From assembly GCF_013408795.1 (NCBI RefSeq), contig NZ_JACCCC010000001.1:5394001-5458000 (forward strand): 64,000 nt of DNA. Reading direction: 5' to 3'. Below the pieces are notes generated by a model, which worked only from the letters and a program-made list of their open reading frames with translations, was not told the origin of the DNA and ran no database searches. Each line of letters starts with the position of its first letter. Position 1 is the stretch's first letter. This DNA comes from Spinactinospora alkalitolerans (GTDB lineage: Bacteria; Actinomycetota; Actinomycetes; Streptosporangiales; Streptosporangiaceae). Position numbers and translations under genes: made by a program. This document shows positions 42,027-50,952 of this stretch, piece by piece.

Positions 42027-42740
42027 CTACACCAGCTTGCGCGCCGTCGCCCAGCGGCTCAGTTCGTGGCGGTTGGAGAGCTGGAGCTTGCGCAGCACCG
42101 ACGAGACGTGGGTCTCCACCGTCTTCACCGAGATGAAGAGCTCCTTGGCCACTTCCTTGTAGGCGTAGCCGCGGGCGATCAGGCGCAGGACCTCGCGTTC
42201 GCGCTGGGTGAGGCGGTCGAGCTCGGGATCCATCGGCGGGGCGTCGGTGGCGGCGAACGCGTCCAGGACGAATCCGGCCAGGCGCGGGGAGAACACGGCG
42301 TCGCCGTCGGCGACCCGGACGATGGCGTCGGCGAGCTCCTTGCCCGAGATGGTCTTGGTGACGTAGCCGCGCGCACCGCCGCGGACCACGCCGATCACGT
42401 CCTCTGCGGCGTCGGACACCGACAGCGCGAGGAACCGGATCTCCGAGTGCCTGGCGAGCACCCGCCGCAGCACCTCGACGCCGCCGCCACCGGGCAGGTG
42501 GACGTCGAGCAGGACGAGGTCGGGCTGCTGCTCGCCGATCACGTGCACCGCGCTGTCGACGTCACCGGCCTCGCCGACGACCTCGACCGCGTCGCCGAGT
42601 TCGCCGCGCACGCCGCTGCGGAACAGCCGGTGGTCGTCCACGATCACGACGCGGGGCACGCCGCCGTCGCCGAACCCGACCGCGGCGCCGCCTTCGCGCA
42701 CGTTCACAGCGTCACTGTCAGATGTACTGTCGTCTGCCAC
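42027..42740 (-). CDS. NarL/LuxR-family response regulator
   Basis: 237 residues. The receiver domain (about 28-145) has the acidic pair in VVIVDDHRLF, the phospho-acceptor Asp79 in DLVLLDVHLPG, and the Thr/Lys region ending GARGYVTKT. The output domain is a LuxR-type HTH (LTQREREVLRLIARGYAYKEVAKELFISVKTVETH). The GTG at 42740 is the start I prefer, but GTG codons at 42707 and just before PRVVIVDDH are possible, so the N-terminal 30 residues are uncertain. It lies 61 bases after the histidine kinase gene and is surely its partner. Confidence 0.92.
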   Translation of the reverse strand: MADDSTSDSDAVNVREGGAAVGFGDGGVPRVVIVDDHRLFRSGVRGELGDAVEVVGEAGDVDSAVHVIGEQQPDLVLLDVHLPGGGGVEVLRRVLARHSEIRFLALSVSDAAEDVIGVVRGGARGYVTKTISGKELADAIVRVADGDAVFSPRLAGFVLDAFAATDAPPMDPELDRLTQREREVLRLIARGYAYKEVAKELFISVKTVETHVSSVLRKLQLSNRHELSRWATARKLV

Positions 42741-42801
42741 GCCTTGGACCTTACCCACGGAGCGGCGGACTGTGGTGCGGCTGCCCGACCCCGGCCACAT
42801 T

Positions 42802-44007
42802 TCACACCGCCGTGCTGCGGGGCATGCGCAACTGCACCTCGGTTCCTTCTCCCGGCGCGGTGCGGATGCGGGCGCCGCCGCCGTGGCGCTGCATCCGGCC
42901 GATGATGGAGCCGCGCACGCCCATGCGGTCGGCCGGCACCGAATCGAGGTCGAAGCCCGCGCCCCGGTCGCGGATGAAGACGAGCACCTCCTCCGGCTCG
43001 ACCTCGCCGAACACCGAGACGCTGTCCACGTCCGCGTACTTGGAGGCGTTGACCATGGCCTCGCGGGCGGCCTGGAGCGCGGCGCGGATCCCGTCGTCGA
43101 TCGGGCAGTCGCCGACGCACACGACCTCGATCGGCACGCCATGGGCCTCCTCGACCTCCGCCGCGACCCGCTCCAGCGCCGGGGTCACGGTGGTCTCGGC
43201 GTCGGCGGGCCGCTTGTAGAGCCAACTGCGCAGCGCCCGTTCCTGCACGCGGGCGAGCCGCTGCACCTCGCGCGAGTCCTCGGCGCGCCGCTGGATCAGG
43301 GTGAGGGTGTGCAGCACGGAGTCGTGGATGTGCGCGGCGAGTTCGGCGCGCTCCTGGTTGCGGATGCGCTCCCTGCGTTCCCGGTCGCGCTCGCGGACCA
43401 GGCCGATGATCCACGGTGCGGCGATCAGCGCGATGCCCGCGAGCATCGTCAGGGCGAAGGTGAGGCCGGCGCGGGCCTCGTGCATCTGCTGCTGGAACGC
43501 GAGGAAGCCCAGGACGCCGGTGACGACGAGCAGCACGCCCGCACCCGTGCGGACCCAGCTCTTGCGGCTGCGGAAGGCGGTGCTGCTCACCCACTGGTCG
43601 CGCTGGGCGGGGTTGGCCTGCTGCCACAGGATGGCCGCGCCGAGCGTGCCGAAGACGAGGAACCACAGCAGCGGGTCGAAGACGCCGCCGAAGAGCAGGA
43701 ACAGCACGCCCAGGCCGGCGGCGAGCGCCAGGTAGGCGAGCAGTTGGCTGATGTCGCGGCCCTTCCTGCGCGCGTCGCCGCCGTCGCCGACACCGTCGTC
43801 CTCGGTCTCGGGACGGACCGGGACGAAGAAGGCCAGCACCAGGTAGACGGCGATGCCGATGCCGCCGATGGCCAGGGCGAGCAGCGCCAGGCGGGTGACC
43901 ACCGGGTCGATGCCCAGGTGCCGCGCCAGGCCGGAGCCGACCCCGGCGAGCAGCCTGTCGCCGCGCCCGCGGTACAGCCGCGGCGCCTCAGTCGCCGTCT
44001 CCGCCAC
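42802..44007 (-). CDS. PspC-domain histidine kinase
   Basis: 401 residues. The N-terminus (about 10-62) is a PspC domain (LYRGRGDRLLAGVGSGLARHLGIDPVVTRL, then a membrane helix). Four more hydrophobic segments follow, then the HisKA_3 dimerisation helix with phospho-His228 in AHIHDSVLHTL, and a compact ATPase with the N-box NASKYA and the G-box DRGAGFD. This PspC-kinase architecture is common in actinobacteria and probably senses envelope or membrane stress. It forms an operon with the response regulator and is divergent from another PspC gene. Confidence 0.93.
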   Translation of the reverse strand: MAETATEAPRLYRGRGDRLLAGVGSGLARHLGIDPVVTRLALLALAIGGIGIAVYLVLAFFVPVRPETEDDGVGDGGDARRKGRDISQLLAYLALAAGLGVLFLLFGGVFDPLLWFLVFGTLGAAILWQQANPAQRDQWVSSTAFRSRKSWVRTGAGVLLVVTGVLGFLAFQQQMHEARAGLTFALTMLAGIALIAAPWIIGLVRERDRERRERIRNQERAELAAHIHDSVLHTLTLIQRRAEDSREVQRLARVQERALRSWLYKRPADAETTVTPALERVAAEVEEAHGVPIEVVCVGDCPIDDGIRAALQAAREAMVNASKYADVDSVSVFGEVEPEEVLVFIRDRGAGFDLDSVPADRMGVRGSIIGRMQRHGGGARIRTAPGEGTEVQLRMPRSTAV

Positions 44008-44200
44008 GAAAACGCCCTCGCCTTCCTCCGCTCACACATCCAGCATGCCGCGCTCGCGCGCGCCGCCGCATCAGGGGGCGTCCCCGTCTTCCCCGAAAAC
44101 GGGGTCAGGGTGTGCTCAGGGTGCTCCCGGATGGGAAACGGCACGCGCGAGGAGCGACGATGGACGGTGTGAGCACGAAGGGAAGTCGCGGTGAGCGGCC

Positions 44201-45658
44201 ATGAGCGAGGAGCGCGAACCGGTTCACGGTGATCCGGAGCGGGGGGAGCCCGCGCCTGAGCCGTCCTCGGCGTCCCCGCCCGCGGGCGCCGCCGAGGAGC
44301 ATGAGGAACGGGAAGAGCGGGAGCTGCGCAAGAACGACGCGGCCGGCGTGGTCACGGGGGTGTGCGCCGGTCTCGGCGACCACACGCGCATCGACCCGGT
44401 CGTGTGGCGCGCGACGTTCGCGATGACCGCGCTCGCCGGCGGCACCGGGCTCTGGCTCTACATCGCCGCGTGGATGATGATGCGCGACTCCCGGGGCGGC
44501 CCGGCGATGATCGAGCAGTTGCTGAACCGCCGGCTGGCGGCCAGGGCCGTGCTGACGCTGCTGGCCGTGGGGCTGGCCGCGGCGACCGCGCTGAGCCTGG
44601 TCGGCGGGTTCAGTTGGGGGACGCTGGTGCTGGCGACCCCGCTGATCCTCGGCGCGCTCACCGCCCACAACCGCGGGGTGGACCTGCAGCAGACGGCGCG
44701 CGACCTCCCCGGTTGGCTGAAGTCCAAGGAGCCCGCGCCGACGGCGCCGGCCCCCGAACCGGCCCCGGCGTACTACAACCCGGCGCAGCCATGGGCCGCC
44801 GCGCCGAGCGGGCCGATCGACCTCGCCGTGGTCGCGGGGCGGGCGCGGGGTCGGGCCGGAGGCGAGGACGGCGACGACGGGAACGGGGACGGGGGCGACG
44901 GGGAGCCGACCGCGCGCGGCGCCGTGGATCTCTCGCGCGCGGCCGGGCCGGAGACGCCGAAGTCCAGCGGGCCGTGCCGCAGGAGGCACGGCCGACTGCT
45001 GATCGTCCACGTGTTCTGGATGCTTCTCGCCGCCACCGGCATCGCCTTCGGCCTCACCGGCGGCTTTTCGCTGTCGACCCTGGTGGGACCGGAGATCGGC
45101 CCCGTCTACCTGGGGAGCGTCGTCGTGATCATCGGACTGGCCCTGGTCGCGGGCGCGTGGATCGGCGACCCGCGCGGGCTGATCGCCGTCGGCACACTCG
45201 CGACGCTGCTGCTGGTGGCCGCCGCCACCGTCGACCTGACGGCCCTGCGCTTCGGTGACACGACGTGGCGCCCGGCCACCGTCGTCGAGGCCGAGCAGCG
45301 CTACGAGCTCACCGGCGGCGCGGCCGCACTCGACCTCACCCGGCTGCCGCTGGAGCCGGGGCAGCGGGTCAACGTCAACGCCGACGTGCGTTTCGGTTGG
45401 ACCGAGGTGCTGGTGCCCGACACGGCGCGGGTCGTCTTCCACGGGACGGCGGCGTTCGGTGAGATCCGGGTGGCCGACACAGCACGGGCCGGCACGCGGC
45501 TGGACGTGCGGGAGACGCTGGAGCCGGTCGGGTCCGACGCCGGCGCGGAAAGGGAACCCGCTGGGGAAAAGAGTGAATTGTCCGAGAATCCGCCCACTCT
45601 TATCGTCAGTTTGGCGTCCTACGGCGGCGATATGGAGGTGCGGCGTGTCTCGTCGTAA
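44201..45658 (+). CDS. PspC-domain membrane protein with C-terminal LiaF-like segment
   Basis: 485 residues. A charged head is followed by a PspC domain (RKNDAAGVVTGVCAGLGDHTRIDPVVWRATF, about 43-90, with its helix), two more helices, a long Pro/Gly/Asp-rich cytoplasmic loop, then several helices around 270-345. The last 120 residues (YELTGGAAALDLTRLPL, VRFGWTEVLVPD, FGEIRV) look like the beta-solenoid of LiaF/DUF4097-like proteins. Such proteins often restrain the neighbouring kinase. It is divergent from the PspC kinase gene (193-bp gap), suggesting shared control. Confidence 0.85.
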   Translation: MSEEREPVHGDPERGEPAPEPSSASPPAGAAEEHEEREERELRKNDAAGVVTGVCAGLGDHTRIDPVVWRATFAMTALAGGTGLWLYIAAWMMMRDSRGGPAMIEQLLNRRLAARAVLTLLAVGLAAATALSLVGGFSWGTLVLATPLILGALTAHNRGVDLQQTARDLPGWLKSKEPAPTAPAPEPAPAYYNPAQPWAAAPSGPIDLAVVAGRARGRAGGEDGDDGNGDGGDGEPTARGAVDLSRAAGPETPKSSGPCRRRHGRLLIVHVFWMLLAATGIAFGLTGGFSLSTLVGPEIGPVYLGSVVVIIGLALVAGAWIGDPRGLIAVGTLATLLLVAAATVDLTALRFGDTTWRPATVVEAEQRYELTGGAAALDLTRLPLEPGQRVNVNADVRFGWTEVLVPDTARVVFHGTAAFGEIRVADTARAGTRLDVRETLEPVGSDAGAEREPAGEKSELSENPPTLIVSLASYGGDMEVRRVSS

Positions 45659-45839
45659 AACCGACTGGGGCTCCCTGATCGCGGGACTGCTCTTCGTGCT
45701 CCTCGGTGTCGTGTTCGTGGTCAGCGGCACGGGCGATTGGGGATTCGACGCCGTGTGGATCCTGCCGGTGCTCGCCATCGGCCTGGGGATCGCGGGCGTG
45801 GCCCGCGCGCTCGCCCGGTCCGGGGACCGGCAGCCGTAG
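45645..45839 (+). CDS. Small two-helix membrane protein
   Basis: 64 residues from the GTG at 45645, which has GGAGG six bases upstream and overlaps the end of the PspC gene by 14 bases, so it is translationally coupled to it. Two hydrophobic segments (SLIAGLLFVLLGVVFVVSG and AVWILPVLAIGLGIAGVARAL) make up nearly all of it. Similar short proteins follow PspC genes in related bacteria. The function is unknown; it may be part of the same membrane-stress unit. A strong hairpin follows. Confidence 0.75.
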   Translation: MSRRKTDWGSLIAGLLFVLLGVVFVVSGTGDWGFDAVWILPVLAIGLGIAGVARALARSGDRQP

Positions 45840-45855
45840 GGCCTTCGCGCGCGGT

Positions 45856-45890
45856 GGCGCGCGGGCGGGAGGGCGCCCCGCCCGCGCGCC
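45856..45890 (+). terminator. Terminator hairpin after the PspC unit
   Basis: A perfect 14-bp GC stem (45856-45869 with 45877-45890) and a seven-base loop, 16 bases after the stop. Confidence 0.65.
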
Positions 45891-45919
45891 TTCGCGCGCG
45901 CAATGGCGGCACAAAAAGT

Positions 45920-45995
45920 TCCCCAGCTCCGGATGAAAACAATTTTCGTTTAAAGCAGACCTGGTTATCCGGCAGGTCGATCATTTACGTTGGCC
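45920..45995 (+). promoter_or_regulatory. AT-rich upstream region of the cox-like operon with GACCTG-n9-CAGGTC
   Basis: The stretch is markedly A/T-rich compared with its surroundings and ends about 50 bases before coxS, so it is the likely promoter region. It contains an inverted repeat of six-base arms, GACCTG and CAGGTC (45958-45978), possibly a regulator site. No confident -35/-10 pair could be chosen. Confidence 0.35.
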
Positions 45996-46044
45996 GTACC
46001 TCTGCGGAAGTTCTGAGGCCACTGCTTCGGGAGGTCATGGCCCT

Positions 46045-46617
46045 ATGCCACATATCCGCGTGACCGTCGACGGCGTGCGCTACGACGACCAGGTCGAAGC
46101 CCGCCAACTACTCACCCACTACCTGCGCGAACGGCTGGGCAAGGTCGGCACCCCCATCGGGTGCGACACGTCCAACTGCGGCGCGTGCACCGTCCTGATG
46201 GACGGGCTGTCCGCGAAGAGCTGCTCGGTCCTGGCCGCCCAGGCCGACGGGCACGACGTCACCACGGTCGAGGGGCTCGCCTCCGACGGCGAGTGGCACC
46301 CCGTCCAGCGCTCCTTCCACGAGAACCACGCCCTGCAATGCGGCTACTGCACGCCCGGGATGATCATTGCGACGATCGACCTGCTCCGGGAGAACCCCGA
46401 CCCCTCCGACGAGGAGATCAGGGAGGGACTCGAAGGCAACCTGTGCCGGTGCACCGGCTACGCCAACATCGTCCGCGCCGTGCGCGACGCCGCGGCGCAG
46501 ATGCGGGCCAGCGGCACCGCACCGCGTTTCGTGTCCGAGCCGGGGACCGGGGTGCCGCGGCAGGCGGCCGGCGAGGGCGAACCGCTGCGGCCCGCCGCGC
46601 GAGGAGGTGCGGCATGA
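46045..46617 (+). CDS. coxS: Molybdenum hydroxylase iron-sulfur subunit (CoxS-like)
   Basis: 190 residues with two [2Fe-2S] domains. The N-terminal plant-ferredoxin-type cluster is [21 protein letters not shown] (Cys at about 40, 45, 48, 60). The C-terminal cluster is in [10 protein letters not shown] and [12 protein letters not shown]. It passes electrons from the Mo site to FAD. The tail past residue 155 is longer than usual and Pro/Ala/Gly-rich. The ATG at 46045 has GGGAGG upstream. Its stop overlaps the start of the large subunit (ATGA), giving the order S-L-M of form II enzymes. Confidence 0.9.
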   Translation: MPHIRVTVDGVRYDDQVEARQLLTHYLRERLGKVGTPIGCDTSNCGACTVLMDGLSAKSCSVLAAQADGHDVTTVEGLASDGEWHPVQRSFHENHALQCGYCTPGMIIATIDLLRENPDPSDEEIREGLEGNLCRCTGYANIVRAVRDAAAQMRASGTAPRFVSEPGTGVPRQAAGEGEPLRPAARGGAA

Positions 46618-49073
46618 CGATGACACCCGACGCCCCGCAGTTGGGGCAGGCGCGGCTCCGCAAGGAGGACGCCCGGCTGATCACCGGCCAGACCACCTGG
46701 ACCGACAACATCCAGCAGGTCGGAACGCTGCACGTGGCGTTCCTGCGCAGCCCGTTCGCGCACGCCCGGATCACGAACGTCGACGTCTCCGCCGCACGCG
46801 AGCAGCCCGGCGTGGTCGCAGCCTTCACCGGGGCCGACTTCGCCGGCGAGCAGGGCAGCCTGCCGTGCGCGTGGCCGGTCACCGACGACATCGTGGTCCC
46901 CGACCACCCGCCCATGGCGGTGGAGGAGGTCCGCTACGTCGGCGAGGCCGTGGCCTGCGTGGTGGCGCGCGACGCCTACGCCGCGGCCGACGCCCTGGAG
47001 GCGATCGAGGTCGACTTCGACCCGATGCCCGTGGTGCTGGACATGGAGGAGGCCGTCGCCGAGGGCGCCGACCTGGTGCACGCCTCCGCGGGCACGAACA
47101 AGTCGTTCACCTGGCCGTTCTCGGCGGGCGACGTCGAGGGGGCGTTCTCCGGCGCCGACGTCGTGGTGACCCGCCGCTACCGGCAGCAGCGGCTGATCCC
47201 CGCCGCGATGGAGCCGCGCGCGGTGGTGTGCCGCCCCGACGGCGACGCGTTCACCCTGTGGTCGGCCACCCAGATCCCGCACGTGCTGCGGGTGATGCTG
47301 GCGATGACGACCGGCATCCCCGAGCACAAGCTACGGGTCATCGCCCCCGACGTCGGCGGCGGGTTCGGGTCGAAGCTGCAGGTGACGGCCGAGGAGGTCC
47401 TCGCGCTGCTGCTCGCCAAGCGGCTGGGCAAGCCGGTGAAGTGGACGGAGTCGCGCTCCGAGGGATTCCAGACCACGCACCACGGCCGCGACCAGATCCA
47501 GGACGTCTCGATCGCCGCCGACTCCGACGGCCGGATCCGGGGCCTGAAGGTCGACCTGCTGGCCGACATGGGCGCCTACCTGATGCTGGTGACCCCGGGC
47601 GTGCCGATCCTGGGCGCGTTCATGTTCCCGGCGATCTACAAGATGGACGCCTACTCCTTCAGCTGCACCGGGGTCTTCACGACCAAGACGCCGACGGACG
47701 CCTACCGGGGCGCCGGCCGCCCCGAGGCCACCTACGCGATCGAGCGGATCATGACCGAGCTCGCCCACGAGCTGAACATGGATCCGATGGAGCTGCGGCG
47801 GCGCAACTGGATCGCCCGTGAGGAGTTCCCCTACACCACCATCGCCGGGCTCACCTACGACTCCGGCGACTACGAGGCGGCCACCGACCGCGCCATGGAG
47901 CTGTTCGGCTACGACGGCCTGCGCGCCGAGCAGCGGGCCCGCCGCGACCGCGGCGACACCGTCCAGTTGGGCATCGGCATCTCCACGTTCACGGAGATGT
48001 GCGGGCTGGCACCGTCGCGGGTGCTGGGCTCGCTGTCCTACGGCGCCGGGGGGTGGGAGCACGCCTCGGTGCGGATGCTGCCCACCGGCAAGGTCGAGGT
48101 GGTCACCGGCTCGACCCCGCACGGGCAGGGCCACGAGACCGCGTGGAGCCAGATCGTCGCCGACCGGCTGGGCGTGCCGTTCGAGGACGTCCAGGTCCTG
48201 CACGGCGACACCCAGGTCGCGCCCAAGGGCATGGACACCTACGGCTCGCGCTCGCTCGTGGTGGGCGGCACCGCGGTGGTGGAGGCGTGCGACAGGGTGG
48301 TCGACAAGGCCCGCCGGATCGCCGCGCACATGCTGGAGGCGGCAGAGGGCGACATGGAGTTCTCCGGGGGCGCGTTCACCGTGCGCGGCACCTCGCAGCC
48401 CGCCGCGACGATCCAGGAGGTCGCGCTGGCGGCGTTCGCGGCGCACTCGCTGCCCGACGGCGTGGAGCCGTCGCTGGACGCCGACTCCACGTTCGACCCG
48501 GAGAACTTCTCCTACCCGCACGGCACCCACCTGTGCGCGGTCGAGGTCGACACCGCCACCGGCGCCGTGCGGATCAGGTCCTACGTGGCCGTCGACGACG
48601 TCGGCGCGGTGGTCAACCCGCTGATCGTGGAGGGCCAGGTGCACGGGGGGCTGGCGCAGGGGATCGCCCAGGCGCTGTACGAGGAGGCCGTCCACGACGC
48701 CGACGGCAACCTGGTCACCTCCACGATGGCCGACTACCTGCTGCCGTCGGCGGCGGACCTGCCCGACTTCACGACCGACCGGACCGAGACGCCGGCGACC
48801 ACGAACCCGCTGGGTGTCAAGGGCGTGGGCGAGGCCGGCACGATCGCGTCCACGCCGGCCGTGGTCAACGCGGTCGTCGACGCGCTGCGGCCGTTCGGCG
48901 TGCACGACGTGCGGATGCCGTGCACGCCGGAGCGGGTGTGGCGGGCCCTGTCCGAGGCCGGCTCCGGCGGCGGCGCGGTCGCCGGGTCGCCGACCAGCCT
49001 GCCCGCGGATTCGCGGGCGAGCGCGCCGCCCGGGGCTTCGGCCTACGACGAGGACGAGGGAGGTGCGCAGTGA
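46614..49073 (+). CDS. coxL: Molybdenum hydroxylase large subunit, form II CODH-like
   Basis: 819 residues binding the Mo-molybdopterin cytosine dinucleotide cofactor. The active-site loop reads AYRGAGRPEA, the form II signature, not the AYxCSFR of true (form I) aerobic CO dehydrogenase. VGGGFGSKLQ, GSTPHGQGHETAWSQI and the final GVKGVGEAGTIASTPAVVNAV with the catalytic Glu are present. Form II enzymes have not been firmly shown to oxidise CO and may hydroxylate an organic substrate. The last 40 residues are a low-complexity tail. The start overlaps the coxS stop; the end overlaps the coxM start (GTGA). Confidence 0.9.
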   Translation: MTMTPDAPQLGQARLRKEDARLITGQTTWTDNIQQVGTLHVAFLRSPFAHARITNVDVSAAREQPGVVAAFTGADFAGEQGSLPCAWPVTDDIVVPDHPPMAVEEVRYVGEAVACVVARDAYAAADALEAIEVDFDPMPVVLDMEEAVAEGADLVHASAGTNKSFTWPFSAGDVEGAFSGADVVVTRRYRQQRLIPAAMEPRAVVCRPDGDAFTLWSATQIPHVLRVMLAMTTGIPEHKLRVIAPDVGGGFGSKLQVTAEEVLALLLAKRLGKPVKWTESRSEGFQTTHHGRDQIQDVSIAADSDGRIRGLKVDLLADMGAYLMLVTPGVPILGAFMFPAIYKMDAYSFSCTGVFTTKTPTDAYRGAGRPEATYAIERIMTELAHELNMDPMELRRRNWIAREEFPYTTIAGLTYDSGDYEAATDRAMELFGYDGLRAEQRARRDRGDTVQLGIGISTFTEMCGLAPSRVLGSLSYGAGGWEHASVRMLPTGKVEVVTGSTPHGQGHETAWSQIVADRLGVPFEDVQVLHGDTQVAPKGMDTYGSRSLVVGGTAVVEACDRVVDKARRIAAHMLEAAEGDMEFSGGAFTVRGTSQPAATIQEVALAAFAAHSLPDGVEPSLDADSTFDPENFSYPHGTHLCAVEVDTATGAVRIRSYVAVDDVGAVVNPLIVEGQVHGGLAQGIAQALYEEAVHDADGNLVTSTMADYLLPSAADLPDFTTDRTETPATTNPLGVKGVGEAGTIASTPAVVNAVVDALRPFGVHDVRMPCTPERVWRALSEAGSGGGAVAGSPTSLPADSRASAPPGASAYDEDEGGAQ

Positions 49074-49921
49074 TTCCTCCGCGCTTCGAGTACGTGAAGC
49101 CGGGCGACGTCACCGAGGCGGTCCGGGTGCTGGGCGAGAGCGAAGAGGCCAAGGTGCTGGCCGGCGGGCAGAGCCTGATGCCGCTGCTGCGCTTCCGGCT
49201 GGCCTATCCCGACGTCGTGGTGGACCTGGGCGGCCTGGACGAGCTGCGCGGCATCCGCGACGAGGGCCCGTCCCTGTGGATCGGGGCGATGACGACCCAC
49301 TACGAGGTGGTGCGCGACCCGCTGGTCGAGGCGCACTGCGCGCTCCTGGCGCAGGCCACGGGCACGGTGGCCGACCCGGCGGTGCGGCACCGCGGCACGC
49401 TCGGCGGGTCCCTGTCGCACGCCGACCCGGCCGGCGACCTGCCGGCGGTCGCGCTCACCCTGGACGCCGAGTTCCTGGTGACCGGGCCCGGCGGGCAGCG
49501 CTCGATCCCGGCCGCCGAGTTCTTCGTGGACTACCTGACCACCGCGCTGGAGCCCGACGACGTGCTCACGGCGGTGCGGATTCCGAAGTGGGACGGCTGG
49601 TCGTTCCACTACGAGAAGTTCACCCGCACCGCTCAGTCGTGGGCCATCGTGGGCGTCGCGGCGGCGGTCCGGCGCGGTGACGGCGAGATCGCCGAGGCGC
49701 GGGTGGGGCTGACCAACATGGGCAGCACGCCCGTGCGGGCCCACGGCGTGGAGTCGGCGATGGCGGGCGTACCGGCGCAGGCCGAAGCGCTGCACGACGC
49801 TTCGGCCGGGGCCGACGCCGAGACCGAGCCGCCCAGCGACGTCAACGGGCAGGCCGACTACCGCCGCCACCTGGCCCGGGTGCTGACTGGGCGGGCCCTG
49901 GCCAAGGCCGCGGGGGTCTGA
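49070..49921 (+). CDS. coxM: Molybdenum hydroxylase FAD subunit (CoxM-like)
   Basis: 283 residues of the PCMH-type FAD-binding family. FAD motifs are LAGGQSLMPLLRFRLAYPDVVVDLG (about residues 31-55) and the second loop HRGTLGGSLSHADPAGDLPAVAL, and the C-terminal CO_deh_flav domain follows (WSFHYEKFTRTAQSWAIVGVAA). It takes electrons from the iron-sulfur subunit. The GTG at 49070 overlaps the coxL stop. A tandem repeat array separates it from the CoxG-like gene. Confidence 0.9.
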   Translation: MIPPRFEYVKPGDVTEAVRVLGESEEAKVLAGGQSLMPLLRFRLAYPDVVVDLGGLDELRGIRDEGPSLWIGAMTTHYEVVRDPLVEAHCALLAQATGTVADPAVRHRGTLGGSLSHADPAGDLPAVALTLDAEFLVTGPGGQRSIPAAEFFVDYLTTALEPDDVLTAVRIPKWDGWSFHYEKFTRTAQSWAIVGVAAAVRRGDGEIAEARVGLTNMGSTPVRAHGVESAMAGVPAQAEALHDASAGADAETEPPSDVNGQADYRRHLARVLTGRALAKAAGV

Positions 49922-50000
49922 TCCGCATCGGTGCACGTGGGCGTCCCGGAAACGGGGCGCCCACGATTTTCCTGTTGGCGCCGGGTCGGCCCGGGCAGGT

Positions 50001-50050
50001 TCGGACGAGACCGGACGAGACCGGACGAGACCGGACGAGACCGGACGAGA
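50001..50050 (+). repeat. Five tandem 10-bp units upstream of the CoxG-like gene
   Basis: The unit CCGGACGAGA is repeated five times; only the first two bases of the first unit differ. It lies in the 144-base gap between coxM and the CoxG-like gene, ending 15 bases before the start codon, directly before the GAGAGG ribosome-binding site. Confidence 0.85.
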
Positions 50051-50065
50051 GAGGTGACGCAAGCG

Positions 50066-50860
50066 ATGAGCACGCGACTGAACAACGAGTTCACGGTTCC
50101 CGTCCCGGTGGAGCGGGCGTGGGCGGTGCTACTGGACGTCGAGCGGATCGCCCCGTGCATGCCGGGCGCGACGCTGGACTCGGTGGAGGGGGACACGTTC
50201 ACCGGCCGGGTCAAGGTCAAGGTCGGCCCGATCACCGTGACCTACCGCGGTGAGGCCCGCTTCACCGGCAAGGACGAGGCGGCCCGCGTCGTCGGCATCA
50301 CGGCGAACGGCAAGGAGGCGCGCGGGACCGGCACCGCGTCGGCCGACGTCACGGCCACCCTGCGGGAGGAGGGCTCGGCCACCCGGGTGACGGTGCAGAC
50401 CGACCTCAACGTCACGGGGCGCGTGGCGCAGTTCGGGCGCGGCGTGATGGCCGACGTCAGCGCGAAGCTGGTCGACAAATTCGCCGCGAACCTCGCCGCC
50501 GAACTGGAGCGCGACACCGCCGAAGGCGGCGCGGGAGCCGCGGAGAGCGGCGAGGAGGCCGCGAAGGGCGGCGAGGGGAGTGAGGCCGGAGCCGTGGAGG
50601 CGGCCGAGGCCGTGCCCGTCGCGCAGGACGCGCAGGCCCCCGGCCCGGTTCCCACTCCTCGCCCCGCGCCCGGCCCCCCGCCCGTGGCGCCGCGGTCCCC
50701 CGCGGCCGGCCACCGCGAGGACGGCGAATCCCTCGATCTCCTCGACATCGCCGGCGGCCCCGCCCTCAAGCGCGCCCTCCCGGCGATCGCCTTCGCCGCG
50801 GCCCTCCTGCTCCTGCTCAGGCAGATCCTGAAGCACCGAAGGAAGGGGCGGAGGGGCTGA
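50066..50860 (+). CDS. coxG: CoxG-like SRPBCC protein with C-terminal membrane anchor
   Basis: 264 residues. The first 150 form a CoxG/SRPBCC domain (FTVPVPVERAWAVLLDVERIAPCMPGATL, then GRVKVKVGPITVTYRGEARF). A 90-residue Ala/Glu/Pro-rich linker follows, and one helix near the C-terminus (ALKRALPAIAFAAALLLLLRQIL) with a basic tail. CoxG helps anchor CO dehydrogenase to the membrane in known systems, and the helix here fits that role. The ATG at 50066 has GAGAGG 11 bases upstream. It is convergent with guaA. Confidence 0.88.
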   Translation: MSTRLNNEFTVPVPVERAWAVLLDVERIAPCMPGATLDSVEGDTFTGRVKVKVGPITVTYRGEARFTGKDEAARVVGITANGKEARGTGTASADVTATLREEGSATRVTVQTDLNVTGRVAQFGRGVMADVSAKLVDKFAANLAAELERDTAEGGAGAAESGEEAAKGGEGSEAGAVEAAEAVPVAQDAQAPGPVPTPRPAPGPPPVAPRSPAAGHREDGESLDLLDIAGGPALKRALPAIAFAAALLLLLRQILKHRRKGRRG

Positions 50861-50952
50861 CAGCGGAAGTAGAGCGCTCAGATCATCATCGACCAGGCGG
50901 CGCGGGCGCGTGCGTGGCGGTCAAGGCCGTCCGTCGGCGGTACGCCGCCGGC

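Noticed and set aside
50001-50050. CRISPR array
   Set aside because: The 10-bp units are contiguous with no spacers; there are no cas genes in the window.
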